This document shows positions 32,490-41,547 of a stretch of 64,000 nucleotides of DNA, piece by piece. A program made the translations under genes and the position numbers. The notes below the pieces were generated by a model. It saw only the letters and a program-made list of their open reading frames with translations. It searched no databases and had not been told where the DNA came from. Every line of letters starts with the position of its first letter. The first letter of the stretch is position 1. Source of the stretch: Klebsiella quasipneumoniae subsp. quasipneumoniae (GTDB lineage: Bacteria; Pseudomonadota; Gammaproteobacteria; Enterobacterales; Enterobacteriaceae); the NCBI RefSeq assembly GCF_020525925.1, contig NZ_CP084876.1, positions 3,224,001 through 3,288,000 of the forward strand, in the 5' to 3' direction.

Positions 32490-35400
32490 ATGCCTGAACA
32501 ATATCGATACTCATTGCCGGTGAAAGCCGGTGACCAGCGCCAGCTTGGCGAGTTGACCGGCGCAGCCTGCGCCACCCTGGTGGCGGAGATGGCCGAACGC
32601 CACAAGGGCCCGGTGGTGCTGGTGGCGCCTGACATGCAAAACGCGCTGCGTCTGAACGACGAGATCAGGCAGTTCACCGACAGCCTGGTGATGGGGCTGG
32701 CGGACTGGGAAACGCTCCCTTACGACAGCTTCTCGCCGCATCAGGACATCATCTCCTCCCGTCTTGCCACCCTTTACCAGTTACCCACTATGCAGCGCGG
32801 CGTACTGATCGTCCCGGTCAGCACGCTGATGCAGCGCGTCTGTCCGCACAGCTTCCTTCACGGCCACGCGCTGGTGATGAAAAAGGGTCAGCGCCTGTCG
32901 CGCGATGCGCTGCGCGACCAGCTCGAGGGGGCCGGCTACCGCCATGTCGATCAGGTGATGGAGCATGGCGAATACGCCACCCGCGGCGCGCTGCTCGACC
33001 TGTTCCCGATGGGCAGCGACCAGCCCTACCGCCTCGATTTTTTTGACGATGAAATCGACAGCCTGCGCCTGTTCGACGTCGACAGCCAGCGCACGCTGGA
33101 GGAAGTGGCGGCCATTAACCTGCTGCCGGCGCACGAATTCCCCACCGACCAAACCGCCATCGAGCTGTTCCGCAGTCAGTGGCGCGACCGCTTTGAGGTG
33201 AAGCGCGACGCCGAGCATATCTATCAGCAGGTCAGTAAAGGGACGCTGCCTGCCGGTATCGAATACTGGCAGCCGCTGTTCTTCAGCGAGCCGCTGCCGC
33301 CGTTATTTAGCTATTTCCCGGCCAGCACGCTGATCGTCAACACCGGCGATCTCGAGGCCAGCGCGGAGCGTTTCCAGAATGAAGCCCGCGCCCGCTTTGA
33401 AAACCGCGGCGTCGATCCGATGCGCCCGCTCCTGCCGCCGGAACTACTGTGGCTGCGCAGCGATGAGCTGTTCAGCGAACTGAAAAAATGGCCGCGCGTT
33501 CAGCTGAAAACCGAGCGCCTGGCCGAAAAAGCAGCGAATACCAACCTGGGCTACCAGACGCTGCCGGACCTCGCCGTCCAGGCGCAAAACAAAGCGCCGC
33601 TGGATAATTTGCGCCGCTTCCTCGACGCGTTTGCCGGTCCGGTGATCTTCTCCGTTGAAAGCGAGGGTCGCCGGGAAGCGCTGAGCGAAATGCTGGCGCG
33701 GATCAAAATTGCGCCGAAACACCTGCTGCGCCTGGAGGAAGCCACCGGCAACGGGCGCTATCTGATGATTGGCGCCGCCGAGCACGGGTTTATCGACAGC
33801 CAGCGCGGCCTGGCGCTGATTTGCGAGAGCGACCTGCTCGGCGAGCGCGTAGCGCGCCGTCGTCAGGATTCCCGTCGCACCATTAACCCTGACACGCTAA
33901 TTCGCAACCTTGCCGAACTGCATATCGGCCAGCCGGTCGTTCACCTGGAACACGGCGTGGGCCGCTATGCGGGGATGACCACCCTGGAGGCGGGCGGCAT
34001 CACCGGCGAATACCTGATGCTGACCTACGCCAACGATGCCAAATTATACGTTCCGGTCTCCTCGCTGCATCTTATCAGTCGCTACGCCGGCGGAGCGGAA
34101 GAGAACGCGCCCCTGCACAAGCTGGGCGGCGATGCCTGGACCCGGGCGCGGCAAAAAGCGGCCGAGAAGGTACGCGACGTAGCGGCCGAACTGCTGGATA
34201 TCTACGCCCAGCGCGCGGCGAAAGCCGGGTTTGCCTTTAAACACGACCGCGAACAGTATCAGCTGTTCTGCGACGGTTTCCCGTTTGAAACCACGCCGGA
34301 TCAGGCGCAGGCGATCAACGCCGTCCTCAGCGATATGTGCCAGCCGCTGGCCATGGACCGCCTGGTGTGTGGCGATGTGGGCTTCGGCAAGACCGAAGTG
34401 GCCATGCGCGCCGCCTTCCTCGCCGTGGAGAACCACAAACAGGTGGCGGTACTGGTGCCGACCACCCTGCTGGCTCAGCAGCACTATGACAACTTCCGCG
34501 ATCGTTTCGCCAACTGGCCGGTACGCATCGAAATGCTCTCCCGCTTCCGCAGCGCTAAAGAGCAGGCGCAGATCCTCGAGCAGGCCGCGGAAGGCAAAAT
34601 CGATATCTTGATCGGCACCCATAAGCTGCTGCAGAGCGAAGTGAAGCTGCGCGATCTGGGGCTGCTGATCGTCGACGAAGAGCACCGGTTTGGCGTGCGG
34701 CATAAAGAGCGCATCAAAGCGATGCGCGCCGATGTCGATATCCTGACCCTCACCGCCACGCCGATCCCGCGAACGCTGAACATGGCGATGAGCGGGATGC
34801 GGGATCTGTCGATCATCGCCACGCCGCCGGCGCGCCGCCTGGCGGTAAAGACCTTCGTTCGCGAATACGATGCGCTGGTCGTGCGCGAGGCGATCCTGCG
34901 TGAAACGCTGCGCGGCGGTCAGGTTTACTATCTGTTTAATGACGTCGAGAACATCCAGAAAGCCGCCGACAAGCTGGCGGAGCTGGTGCCTGAGGCGCGG
35001 ATCGCCATCGGCCACGGTCAGATGCGGGAGCGCGAGCTGGAGCGGGTGATGAATGACTTCCATCACCAGCGCTTCAATGTGCTGGTGTGCACCACCATCA
35101 TCGAAACCGGGATCGACATTCCCACCGCCAACACCATCATTATCGAACGCGCCGACCACTTTGGCCTCGCCCAGCTGCACCAGCTGCGCGGCCGCGTTGG
35201 CCGCTCCCATCACCAGGCCTATGCCTGGCTGCTGACGCCGCATCCGAAGGCGATGACCACCGATGCGCAAAAGCGCCTCGAAGCCATTGCCTCGCTGGAA
35301 GATCTTGGCGCAGGCTTTGCGCTGGCGACCCACGATCTGGAGATCCGCGGCGCCGGGGAGCTGCTGGGCGAAGATCAGAGCGGTCAGATGGAGACCATCG

Positions 35401-35936
35401 GCTTCTCCCTGTATATGGAGCTGCTGGAGAATGCGGTAGATGCCCTGAAAGCCGGGCGCGAGCCGTCGCTGGAAGATCTCACCAGCCAGCAGACGGAAGT
35501 CGAACTGCGCATGCCTTCCCTGCTGCCTGATGATTTCATCCCCGACGTCAATACTCGTCTGTCGTTCTATAAGCGCATTGCCAGCGCCAAAAACGAACAG
35601 GATCTCGAGGAGATCAAAGTCGAGCTGATCGATCGTTTTGGCCGCCTGCCCGACGCCGCCCGCAATCTGCTGGATATCGCCCGTCTGCGTCAGCAAGCGC
35701 AGAAGCTGGGGATCCGTAAGCTGGAGAGCAATGAAAAAGGCGGCGTGATCGAATTTAACGAGAAAAACAACGTCAATCCGGTGTGGTTGATCGGCCTGCT
35801 GCAGAAGCAGCCGCAGCACTTCCGCCTGGACGGGCCGACGCGCCTGAAGTTCATGCAGGATCTCGAGGAGCGAAAGACGCGGATGGATTGGGTTCGCCAG
35901 TTCATGCGCCAGCTGGAAGAGAACGCCGTCGCCTGA
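32490..35936 (+). CDS. mfd: Transcription-repair coupling factor Mfd
   Basis: 1148 residues from ATG 32490 (MPEQYRYSLPV), the E. coli length; the ATG at 32478 would add MKPS. Mfd removes RNA polymerase stalled at DNA lesions and recruits UvrA. UvrB-like domains occupy about 1-350, the RNA-polymerase-interacting domain about 475-545 (VVHLEHGVGRYAGMTTLE), and RecG-like translocase motifs follow: Walker A GDVGFGKTE with K634, DEEH, TATPIPRTL, QLRGRVGRS. The C-terminal D7 domain, which masks the UvrA-binding surface, is present. Confidence 0.97.
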   Translation: MPEQYRYSLPVKAGDQRQLGELTGAACATLVAEMAERHKGPVVLVAPDMQNALRLNDEIRQFTDSLVMGLADWETLPYDSFSPHQDIISSRLATLYQLPTMQRGVLIVPVSTLMQRVCPHSFLHGHALVMKKGQRLSRDALRDQLEGAGYRHVDQVMEHGEYATRGALLDLFPMGSDQPYRLDFFDDEIDSLRLFDVDSQRTLEEVAAINLLPAHEFPTDQTAIELFRSQWRDRFEVKRDAEHIYQQVSKGTLPAGIEYWQPLFFSEPLPPLFSYFPASTLIVNTGDLEASAERFQNEARARFENRGVDPMRPLLPPELLWLRSDELFSELKKWPRVQLKTERLAEKAANTNLGYQTLPDLAVQAQNKAPLDNLRRFLDAFAGPVIFSVESEGRREALSEMLARIKIAPKHLLRLEEATGNGRYLMIGAAEHGFIDSQRGLALICESDLLGERVARRRQDSRRTINPDTLIRNLAELHIGQPVVHLEHGVGRYAGMTTLEAGGITGEYLMLTYANDAKLYVPVSSLHLISRYAGGAEENAPLHKLGGDAWTRARQKAAEKVRDVAAELLDIYAQRAAKAGFAFKHDREQYQLFCDGFPFETTPDQAQAINAVLSDMCQPLAMDRLVCGDVGFGKTEVAMRAAFLAVENHKQVAVLVPTTLLAQQHYDNFRDRFANWPVRIEMLSRFRSAKEQAQILEQAAEGKIDILIGTHKLLQSEVKLRDLGLLIVDEEHRFGVRHKERIKAMRADVDILTLTATPIPRTLNMAMSGMRDLSIIATPPARRLAVKTFVREYDALVVREAILRETLRGGQVYYLFNDVENIQKAADKLAELVPEARIAIGHGQMRERELERVMNDFHHQRFNVLVCTTIIETGIDIPTANTIIIERADHFGLAQLHQLRGRVGRSHHQAYAWLLTPHPKAMTTDAQKRLEAIASLEDLGAGFALATHDLEIRGAGELLGEDQSGQMETIGFSLYMELLENAVDALKAGREPSLEDLTSQQTEVELRMPSLLPDDFIPDVNTRLSFYKRIASAKNEQDLEEIKVELIDRFGRLPDAARNLLDIARLRQQAQKLGIRKLESNEKGGVIEFNEKNNVNPVWLIGLLQKQPQHFRLDGPTRLKFMQDLEERKTRMDWVRQFMRQLEENAVA

Positions 35937-36101
35937 TCGCGGGGGAGATACGGCCGGTACGCCGTATCTCCCTTTTCACATATCTGGCAATCTTTACAAA
36001 CATTTTGCAATCCGCCTGGATTTCCCCACACAGACTCACGCCATAATCTCATCTCCTTTTTCATATAAAAATAACCAGTTATATATTTTGGAGTTATGGT
36101 A

Positions 36102-37055
36102 ATGAGAAACCGTTTCCCCCTGGCGCTGGCGCTGGTCGCGCTGGTTGCCGCGCTGGCGCTGCCTGCGCGCGCTAACACCTGGCCCCTTCCCCCGCCGGGC
36201 AGCCGGCTGGTGGGGCAAAATCAGTTCCATGTGGTGCAGGATAACGGCGGTTCGCTGGAGGCGATTGCCAAAAAGTACAATGTCGGCTTTCTGGCCCTGC
36301 TGCAGGCCAATCCCGGGGTAGACCCCTATGTTCCGCGCGCCGGCAGCGTGCTGACTATCCCCCTGCAGACGCTGCTGCCCGATGCGCCGCGCGAAGGGCT
36401 GGTGATCAACCTTGCCGAACTGCGCCTCTACTATTATCCGCCGGGCAAGAATGAAGTGACCGTCTACCCGATCGGCATCGGCCAACTGGGCGGAACCACC
36501 ATCACACCGACGATGGTCACCACCGTGTCCGACAAGCGGGCTAATCCGACCTGGACGCCAACCGCTAACATTCGCGCGCGCTACAAAGCGATGGGGATTG
36601 AGCTGCCGGCGGTGGTGCCTGCCGGTCCTGACAACCCGATGGGCCATCACGCTATCCGCCTTGCCGCCTATGGCGGAGTCTATCTCCTGCACGGCACCAA
36701 TGCCGATTTCGGCATCGGCATGCGCGTCAGCTCCGGCTGTATTCGTCTGCGCGACAACGATATCAAGGCGCTGTACAACGCGATCTCGCCGGGCACGAAG
36801 GTGAATATTATCAACACGCCGATTAAGGCGTCGGTGGAGCCGGACGGCCGCCGTCTGGTCGAAATCCACCAGCCGCTGTCTGAGCATATCGATGACGACC
36901 CGCAGACGCTGCCTATTACGCTTAACGCGGCCATGAAGGCGTTCAAACAGGCGCCGCAGACCGACGGTACGGTAATGGAGCGCGCGATGAATTACCGCTC
37001 GGGCATGCCCATTGACGTTACCCGTCATGCCGACCCTGGTCCGCAGTCGCTGTAA
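36102..37055 (+). CDS. ldtC: L,D-transpeptidase LdtC (YcfS)
   Basis: 317 residues from ATG 36102: GGAG is eight bases before it but only two before the ATG at 36096. Signal peptide about MRNRFPLALALVALVAALALPARA, cleaved before NTWPLP. A LysM peptidoglycan-binding domain (FHVVQDNGGSLEAIAKKYNVGFLALLQANPG) precedes the YkuD catalytic domain with H in LLHGTN and the nucleophile C213 in SSGCIRL. In the periplasm it attaches Braun lipoprotein to peptidoglycan. A bidirectional terminator separates it from bhsA. Confidence 0.95.
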   Translation: MRNRFPLALALVALVAALALPARANTWPLPPPGSRLVGQNQFHVVQDNGGSLEAIAKKYNVGFLALLQANPGVDPYVPRAGSVLTIPLQTLLPDAPREGLVINLAELRLYYYPPGKNEVTVYPIGIGQLGGTTITPTMVTTVSDKRANPTWTPTANIRARYKAMGIELPAVVPAGPDNPMGHHAIRLAAYGGVYLLHGTNADFGIGMRVSSGCIRLRDNDIKALYNAISPGTKVNIINTPIKASVEPDGRRLVEIHQPLSEHIDDDPQTLPITLNAAMKAFKQAPQTDGTVMERAMNYRSGMPIDVTRHADPGPQSL

Positions 37056-37073
37056 CCTCACGCTGCAGAAAAC

Positions 37074-37101
37074 AAAAAACCCGCCTGACGGCGGGTTTTT
37101 T
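37074..37101. terminator. Bidirectional terminator between ldtC and bhsA
   Basis: AAAAAACCCGCC and GGCGGGTTTTTT pair over TGAC. T runs occur on both strands, so it can stop both converging genes. Confidence 0.9.
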
Positions 37102-37183
37102 GTTGGCAAGGGTCAAACAGGGGTACAACAGGGTCTTACTCATCGCTGACCGGTGAAGGGGGCCGGGCAGCGACGCATCGGGT

Positions 37184-37441
37184 TTACTTGTAGATAACCG
37201 CGGTACCGTGAAGAGTATTCGGACCAGTTACCGAAGTAATACGGTATGAGGTGGCGCCCATTTCATCCGCTTTCTGCGCCAGCTGGTCTTCCAGCGACCC
37301 CAGGTTAGTCCCTGCGGACGCAGAGATGGTGCCCACTTTATGCTGGCCGGCTGGGGTGGACTGCACCTCAACAGCGGCAAAGCTGGCGAAAGAGAGGGAG
37401 CTAAGCACGGCGGCAATAGCCAGAGTATTAACGGTTTTCAT
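37184..37441 (-). CDS. bhsA: Stress-induced outer-membrane protein BhsA (DUF1471)
   Basis: 85 residues. Signal peptide MKTVNTLAIAAVLSSLSFASFA, then the DUF1471 fold (VEVQSTPAGQHKVGTISASAGTNLGSLEDQLAQKADEMGA...). BhsA (YcfR, ComC) is induced by copper, peroxide, acid and other stresses; it lowers outer-membrane permeability to copper and affects biofilm formation. In E. coli it is repressed by ComR, whose gene is divergent in both species. The near identity of the mature part to the E. coli protein, as I recall it, makes the call firm. Confidence 0.95.
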   Translation of the reverse strand: MKTVNTLAIAAVLSSLSFASFAAVEVQSTPAGQHKVGTISASAGTNLGSLEDQLAQKADEMGATSYRITSVTGPNTLHGTAVIYK

Positions 37442-37494
37442 GATTATTATACCTATGCAGATGAATTTTATAGTAGGGTCGTAAGCATTAACTT

Positions 37495-37643
37495 AACGAT
37501 CGATAGGTAAATAATAATGTGATCTAAGTCACACGTCAACGCATTTTTATAACGATCGTTTAACTATTTATAAAATGCTTAATTTTCATACGCATATGAA
37601 TTATTTATTTTTGAACCAACAGCGCTGGCCCCGGCGATCGTTT
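37495..37643. promoter_or_regulatory. Three CGATCG-centred sites in the bhsA-comR intergenic region
   Basis: AACGATCGA (37495-37503), AACGATCGTT (37551-37560, a perfect 10-bp palindrome) and GCGATCGTTT (37634-37643) share the core CGATCG. They lie between two divergent genes, one coding for a TetR-type repressor known in E. coli to act on the other. They are candidate ComR operators. The third overlaps the region just upstream of a TATAAT (37649-37654) that fits as the comR -10. Confidence 0.45.
37518..37533. promoter_or_regulatory. Perfect CRP-type site
   Basis: TGTGATCTAAGTCACA is an exact match to TGTGA-N6-TCACA. It lies 77 bases upstream of the bhsA start, within the divergent control region, and suggests cAMP-CRP control of bhsA or comR. 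FNR would need TTGAT halves, which it lacks. Confidence 0.65.
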
Positions 37644-37690
37644 ATTTTTATAATGGCCATTCACCAAACCAACATAGGTACAACGGCATC

Positions 37691-38326
37691 ATGACAACTG
37701 ACGTTCAAAGTTGCGCCAAAAAAAGCCGTGGCCGACCGAAGGTGTTCGACAGGGATGCGGCGCTGGACAAAGCCATGACACTCTTCTGGCAGCACGGCTA
37801 TGAGGCGACCTCGCTCGCCGATCTGGTCGAGGCGACAGGAGCAAAAGCCCCCACCCTGTATGCGGAATTTGTGAATAAAGAAGGACTGTTCCGCGCAGTA
37901 TTGGATCGTTACATTTCGCGCTTTGCCGCGAAGCACGAAGCCGTGCTGTTTGCTGAGGGAAAAACCGTCGATCGGGCGTTGCGCGACTACTTCACCGCGG
38001 TCGCCACCTGCTTTACCAGCAAAGAGACGCCGGCCGGCTGCTTTATCATCAATACCTCCGCCGCGCTGGCCGCCTCCTCGACGGATATCGCCAACACCAT
38101 CAAATCCCGCCATGCGATGCAGGAGCAGGCGCTAACCCAGTTTCTGCAGCAGCGGCAAGCGCAGGGCGAACTGCCTGCGGGCCGCGACGTGGCGCAGCTC
38201 GCGCAGTTTCTCAACTGTGTCCTGCAGGGGATGTCCATCAGCGCACGGGAAGGCGCCGATTTCGACAAACTGATGCAAATCACTGACACCACTCTCCGTC
38301 TCTGGCCGCTGGTCCTCGAGTCCTGA
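37691..38326 (+). CDS. comR: TetR-type copper-responsive repressor ComR
   Basis: 211 residues. N-terminal helix-turn-helix KKSRGRPKVFDRDAALDKAMTLFWQHGYEATSLADLVEATGAKAPTLYAEFVNKEGLF in pieces matches the YcfQ/ComR subfamily almost without change; the effector domain (residues about 70-205) has cysteines at CFTSKETPAGCF that could bind copper. It represses the divergent bhsA until copper is present. A GC hairpin (38337-38361) without a T run follows the gene. Confidence 0.92.
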   Translation: MTTDVQSCAKKSRGRPKVFDRDAALDKAMTLFWQHGYEATSLADLVEATGAKAPTLYAEFVNKEGLFRAVLDRYISRFAAKHEAVLFAEGKTVDRALRDYFTAVATCFTSKETPAGCFIINTSAALAASSTDIANTIKSRHAMQEQALTQFLQQRQAQGELPAGRDVAQLAQFLNCVLQGMSISAREGADFDKLMQITDTTLRLWPLVLES

Positions 38327-38336
38327 TGCGCCCCGC

Positions 38337-38361
38337 TTCCGGCGGTATTCTGCCGCCGGAA
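38337..38361 (+). terminator. Hairpin after comR
   Basis: TTCCGGCGG and CCGCCGGAA form a 9-bp stem with a 7-base loop, 11 bases after the stop. No T run follows, so termination would be weak. Confidence 0.4.
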
Positions 38362-38435
38362 CCGCCCGCCGTTTCGCTTTACCCCCACAAAATAGATTGA
38401 TTTTTATTACCTTTTCTCGCGCAAGATAAACGCAA

Positions 38436-38461
38436 ATGATATTGATTGCGATATTCATTAT
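38436..38461. promoter_or_regulatory. Fur-box-like site upstream of the iutA homologue
   Basis: GATATTGATTGCGATATTCA (38438-38457, continuing ATTAT) resembles tandem GATAAT/ATTATC hexamers of the Fur consensus. It lies about 110 bases before the receptor gene, a usual position for iron repression. The match is imperfect. Confidence 0.5.
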
Positions 38462-38569
38462 GTGCAAAATCCTTTTTTGAGTTTTTCCAGATGTTTCGCA
38501 TTGTAACGAATACCGGCCGACGCCGGCCCATAACAACGACAAAGCAACTTGCTCATAAAAGGAATGGAT

Positions 38570-40759
38570 ATGAAAAAGCGCCTCTGGGTGCTCCACCCTC
38601 TGCTGCTGGCCAGCGCGCTGCCTGCGCTGGCGGCTCAGTCTGATGAAGACAGCATCATCGTTAGCGCGAACCGCACCCACCGCACCGTGGCCGAGATGGC
38701 CCAAACCACCTGGGTCATTGAGGGCCAGGAGATTGAGCAGCAGGTCCAGGGCGGGAAAGAGTTCAAAGACGTGCTGGCGCAGCTGATCCCGGGCATCGAT
38801 GTCAGCAGCCAGGGGCGCACCAATTACGGGATGAACATGCGCGGGCGCGCCATCGTCGTGCTGATTGACGGCGTCCGGCTCAACTCCTCACGCACCGACA
38901 GTCGCCAGCTCGACGCCATCGATCCGTTCAACATCGAACATATCGAAGTGATCTCCGGGGCGACCTCACTGTACGGCGGCGGCAGTACCGGCGGACTTAT
39001 CAACATCGTCACCAAAAAAGGGCAGCAGGATCGGCAGGTCGATCTTGAGGTGGGCAGCAAGAGCGGGTTTGCCAACAGCAACGATCATGATGAGCGCGTC
39101 GCGGCGGCCGTCAGCGGCGGGACAGACCACGCGTCCGGGCGTTTATCGGTAGCCTATCAGCGTTTCGGCGGCTGGTACGATGGCAACAACGATGCGCTGC
39201 TCCTCGATAACACCCAAACGGGGCTCCAGCACTCTGATCGTCTGGACGTCATGGGAACGGGGACGATCGAGATCGACGACAACCGCCAGCTGCAGCTGGT
39301 CACCCAGTATTATAAAAGCCAGGGCGATGATGACTATGGCCTGTGGCTCGGAAAGAATATGTCCGCGGTGACCAGCGGCGGCAAAGCGTACACCACCGAT
39401 GGGCTCAATTCCGATCGTATCCCCGGCACCGAGCGCCATCTGATCAGCCTCCAGTACTCCGATGCCGACTTCTTCGGTCAGAATCTGGTGAGCCAGGTGT
39501 ACTATCGCGATGAATCCCTCACCTTCTATCCGTTCCCGACGCTCAGCAAAGGCCAGGTCAGCAGTTTCTCCTCGTCGCAGCAGGATACCGATCAGTATGG
39601 GGCAAAGCTGACCCTGAACAGTCAGCCGCTGGCGGGCTGGGATCTCACCTGGGGTCTCGACGCCGATCATGAGACCTTCAATGCCAATCAGATGTTCTTC
39701 GATCTGCAACAATCGCTGGCTTCCGGCGGGCTGCACAACGAATCGATCTACACCACCGGCCGCTACCCGGGATACAGCATCTCCAACGTCGCGCCGTTCC
39801 TGCAGTCAAGCTACGATCTGAACGATATCTTTACCATTAGCGGCGGGGTTCGCTACCAGTGGACCGAAAACCGGGTTGACGACTTTGTCGGCTACGCCCA
39901 GCAACAGGATATCGCCAACGGCAAAGCGCGCTCCGCCGACGCCATCAAAGGCGGCAAAACCGATTATGACAACTTCCTGTTTAACGCCGGGATCGTCGCC
40001 CATCTGACCGAGCGTCAACAGACCTGGTTTAACTTCTCGCAGGGCGTTGAGCTGCCGGATCCGGGTAAATACTATGGCATCGGGAAATACGGCGCCGCGG
40101 TCAATGGTCATCTGCCGCTGCTCTCCAGCGTCAACGTCGATGACTCGCCGCTGCAGGGGATCAAAGTTAACTCGTATGAGCTGGGCTGGCGCTACACCGG
40201 CGATAACCTGCGCACCCAGCTGGCGGCGTATTACTCGACTTCGGATAAAACCATCGTGGTCAACCGTACCGACATGACCATCGATGTTCAGTCCGACAAG
40301 CGGCGTATTTACGGCGTTGAGGGAGCGATCGATTACTTTATTCCGGACAGCGACTGGAGCGTCGGCGGCAACTTCAACGTGCTGAAATCACAGGTGCAGA
40401 CCGATGGCCGCTGGCAAAAATGGGACGTCACCCTCGCCTCGCCGTCCAAAGCCACCGCCTGGGTAGGCTGGGCGCCGGATCCGTGGAGCCTGCGCGTGCA
40501 GAGCCAGCAGGTGTTTGACCTCAGCGACGCCGCCGGCAACAAGCTGGAAGGCTATAATACCGTCGATTTTATCGGCAGTTACGCGCTGCCGGTGGGGAAA
40601 CTGACCTTCAGTATCGAAAACCTGCTTAACGAAGATTATGTCACCATCTGGGGCCAGCGCGCGCCGCTGCTCTACAGCCCAACCTACGGCAGCTCGTCGC
40701 TGTATGAATATAAAGGCCGTGGCCGTACCTTCGGTCTGAATTACGCGTTAACTTTCTGA
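38570..40759 (+). CDS. iutA: TonB-dependent ferric-siderophore receptor, IutA-like
   Basis: 729 residues from ATG 38570 (AAAAGGA upstream); ATG 38564 and TTG 38549 are less likely. Signal peptide MKKRLWVLHPLLLASALPALA, TonB-box region EDSIIVSANR, plug domain with NYGMNMRGRAIVVLIDGVRLNSSRTDSRQLD (in parts identical to the aerobactin receptor IutA as I recall it), then a 22-strand barrel ending with aromatic F (LNYALTF). It should import a ferric citrate-hydroxamate type siderophore through the outer membrane. No iucABCD genes lie beside it, so it would use siderophore made by others or elsewhere. It sits between comR and ycfJ, adjacent in E. coli. Confidence 0.88.
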   Translation: MKKRLWVLHPLLLASALPALAAQSDEDSIIVSANRTHRTVAEMAQTTWVIEGQEIEQQVQGGKEFKDVLAQLIPGIDVSSQGRTNYGMNMRGRAIVVLIDGVRLNSSRTDSRQLDAIDPFNIEHIEVISGATSLYGGGSTGGLINIVTKKGQQDRQVDLEVGSKSGFANSNDHDERVAAAVSGGTDHASGRLSVAYQRFGGWYDGNNDALLLDNTQTGLQHSDRLDVMGTGTIEIDDNRQLQLVTQYYKSQGDDDYGLWLGKNMSAVTSGGKAYTTDGLNSDRIPGTERHLISLQYSDADFFGQNLVSQVYYRDESLTFYPFPTLSKGQVSSFSSSQQDTDQYGAKLTLNSQPLAGWDLTWGLDADHETFNANQMFFDLQQSLASGGLHNESIYTTGRYPGYSISNVAPFLQSSYDLNDIFTISGGVRYQWTENRVDDFVGYAQQQDIANGKARSADAIKGGKTDYDNFLFNAGIVAHLTERQQTWFNFSQGVELPDPGKYYGIGKYGAAVNGHLPLLSSVNVDDSPLQGIKVNSYELGWRYTGDNLRTQLAAYYSTSDKTIVVNRTDMTIDVQSDKRRIYGVEGAIDYFIPDSDWSVGGNFNVLKSQVQTDGRWQKWDVTLASPSKATAWVGWAPDPWSLRVQSQQVFDLSDAAGNKLEGYNTVDFIGSYALPVGKLTFSIENLLNEDYVTIWGQRAPLLYSPTYGSSSLYEYKGRGRTFGLNYALTF

Positions 40760-40760
40760 C

Positions 40761-40795
40761 AAAAAAAGCCCCTCAGCCTGAGCGATTGAGGGGCT
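40761..40795 (-). terminator. Terminator of ycfJ
   Basis: On the minus strand AGCCCCTCA pairs with TGAGGGGCT and a seven-T run follows. On the plus strand, facing the receptor gene, the T run is missing, so it serves mainly ycfJ. Confidence 0.8.
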
Positions 40796-40816
40796 AATCA
40801 TTACACAAATCTGTTT

Positions 40817-41356
40817 TTAGATTTTGTTGTTCAGGACCAGCTGGCCGTTGTTGTCCAGCGGGATCTGGCTGCCAGGATCGTGATCCATACGGATTTTCCC
40901 CTGCTGATCGCCTATCTTATAGGTCACATCGTAGCCCAGCATTTTGTCGGATTTGTCATACACCGTTTTGCAGCGCTGCTGCGTGGTGGTGTAGGTGTCG
41001 TTATCCTGCATCGCGCCCTGGAGCTGGTTACCGGCATAGCCGCCGCCCAGCGCGCCCACCACCGTCGCCACGCTGCGTCCGTGACCGCCGCCGAACTGGT
41101 GGCCAATCACCCCGCCCGCCACCGCGCCCAGCACGGAACCGGCGATGCGGTTTTCATCCTGTACCGGACGACGATGGGTCACGGTGACATTGCGGCATTC
41201 CTGGCGCGGCGTTTTGACGGTTTCTTTAATCGGTGTACTGGAGACCACTTGCGCATACTGCGGGCCGCGATCTAACACGTTGAGACCAGCGACAGCTGCA
41301 ACGCCCAGCGCGGCAGCCACGCCTATCCCTATACCCGCCAACATAGATTTATTCAC
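40817..41356 (-). CDS. ycfJ: Glycine-zipper envelope protein YcfJ
   Basis: 179 residues from GTG at 41356, preceded by AAGGAGG; an ATG 13 codons upstream lacks a ribosome site. One N-terminal hydrophobic segment (MLAGIGIGVAAALGVAAVAGL) serves as signal or anchor, and GSVLGAVAGGVIGHQFGGGHGRSVATVVGALGGGYAGNQ is a glycine-zipper 2TM domain (Rick_17kDa type). It is an envelope protein of unknown precise role, linked to biofilm formation in E. coli. Two cysteine pairs may form disulfides. Confidence 0.92.
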   Translation of the reverse strand: MNKSMLAGIGIGVAAALGVAAVAGLNVLDRGPQYAQVVSSTPIKETVKTPRQECRNVTVTHRRPVQDENRIAGSVLGAVAGGVIGHQFGGGHGRSVATVVGALGGGYAGNQLQGAMQDNDTYTTTQQRCKTVYDKSDKMLGYDVTYKIGDQQGKIRMDHDPGSQIPLDNNGQLVLNNKI

Positions 41357-41547
41357 GGGAGATCCTCCTTTGTTGCTGTTGATACAATTTTGCAACCGGA
41401 CCCGGGAAGGCGCAAATCAGATAGCGGATGAAAAGTGCGAGAATTCGCTGCAAATCAAAGGGATTCAGAGGATTCCGAGCGGGATCACCGCCGGTTCAGC
41501 AGAAGAGCCCGGAGGCGCCGCCAGGGCGCTCCGGGTCGCGATAGCGA

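Noticed and set aside
34044..35819. A 591-residue minus-strand frame opposite mfd
   Set aside because: Antisense of conserved helicase motifs; no domain, no ribosome site.
38570..40759. The receptor gene as proof of an aerobactin virulence island
   Set aside because: No iuc biosynthesis genes or mobile-element ends are near; the flanks are core genes, so it is a chromosomal homologue.
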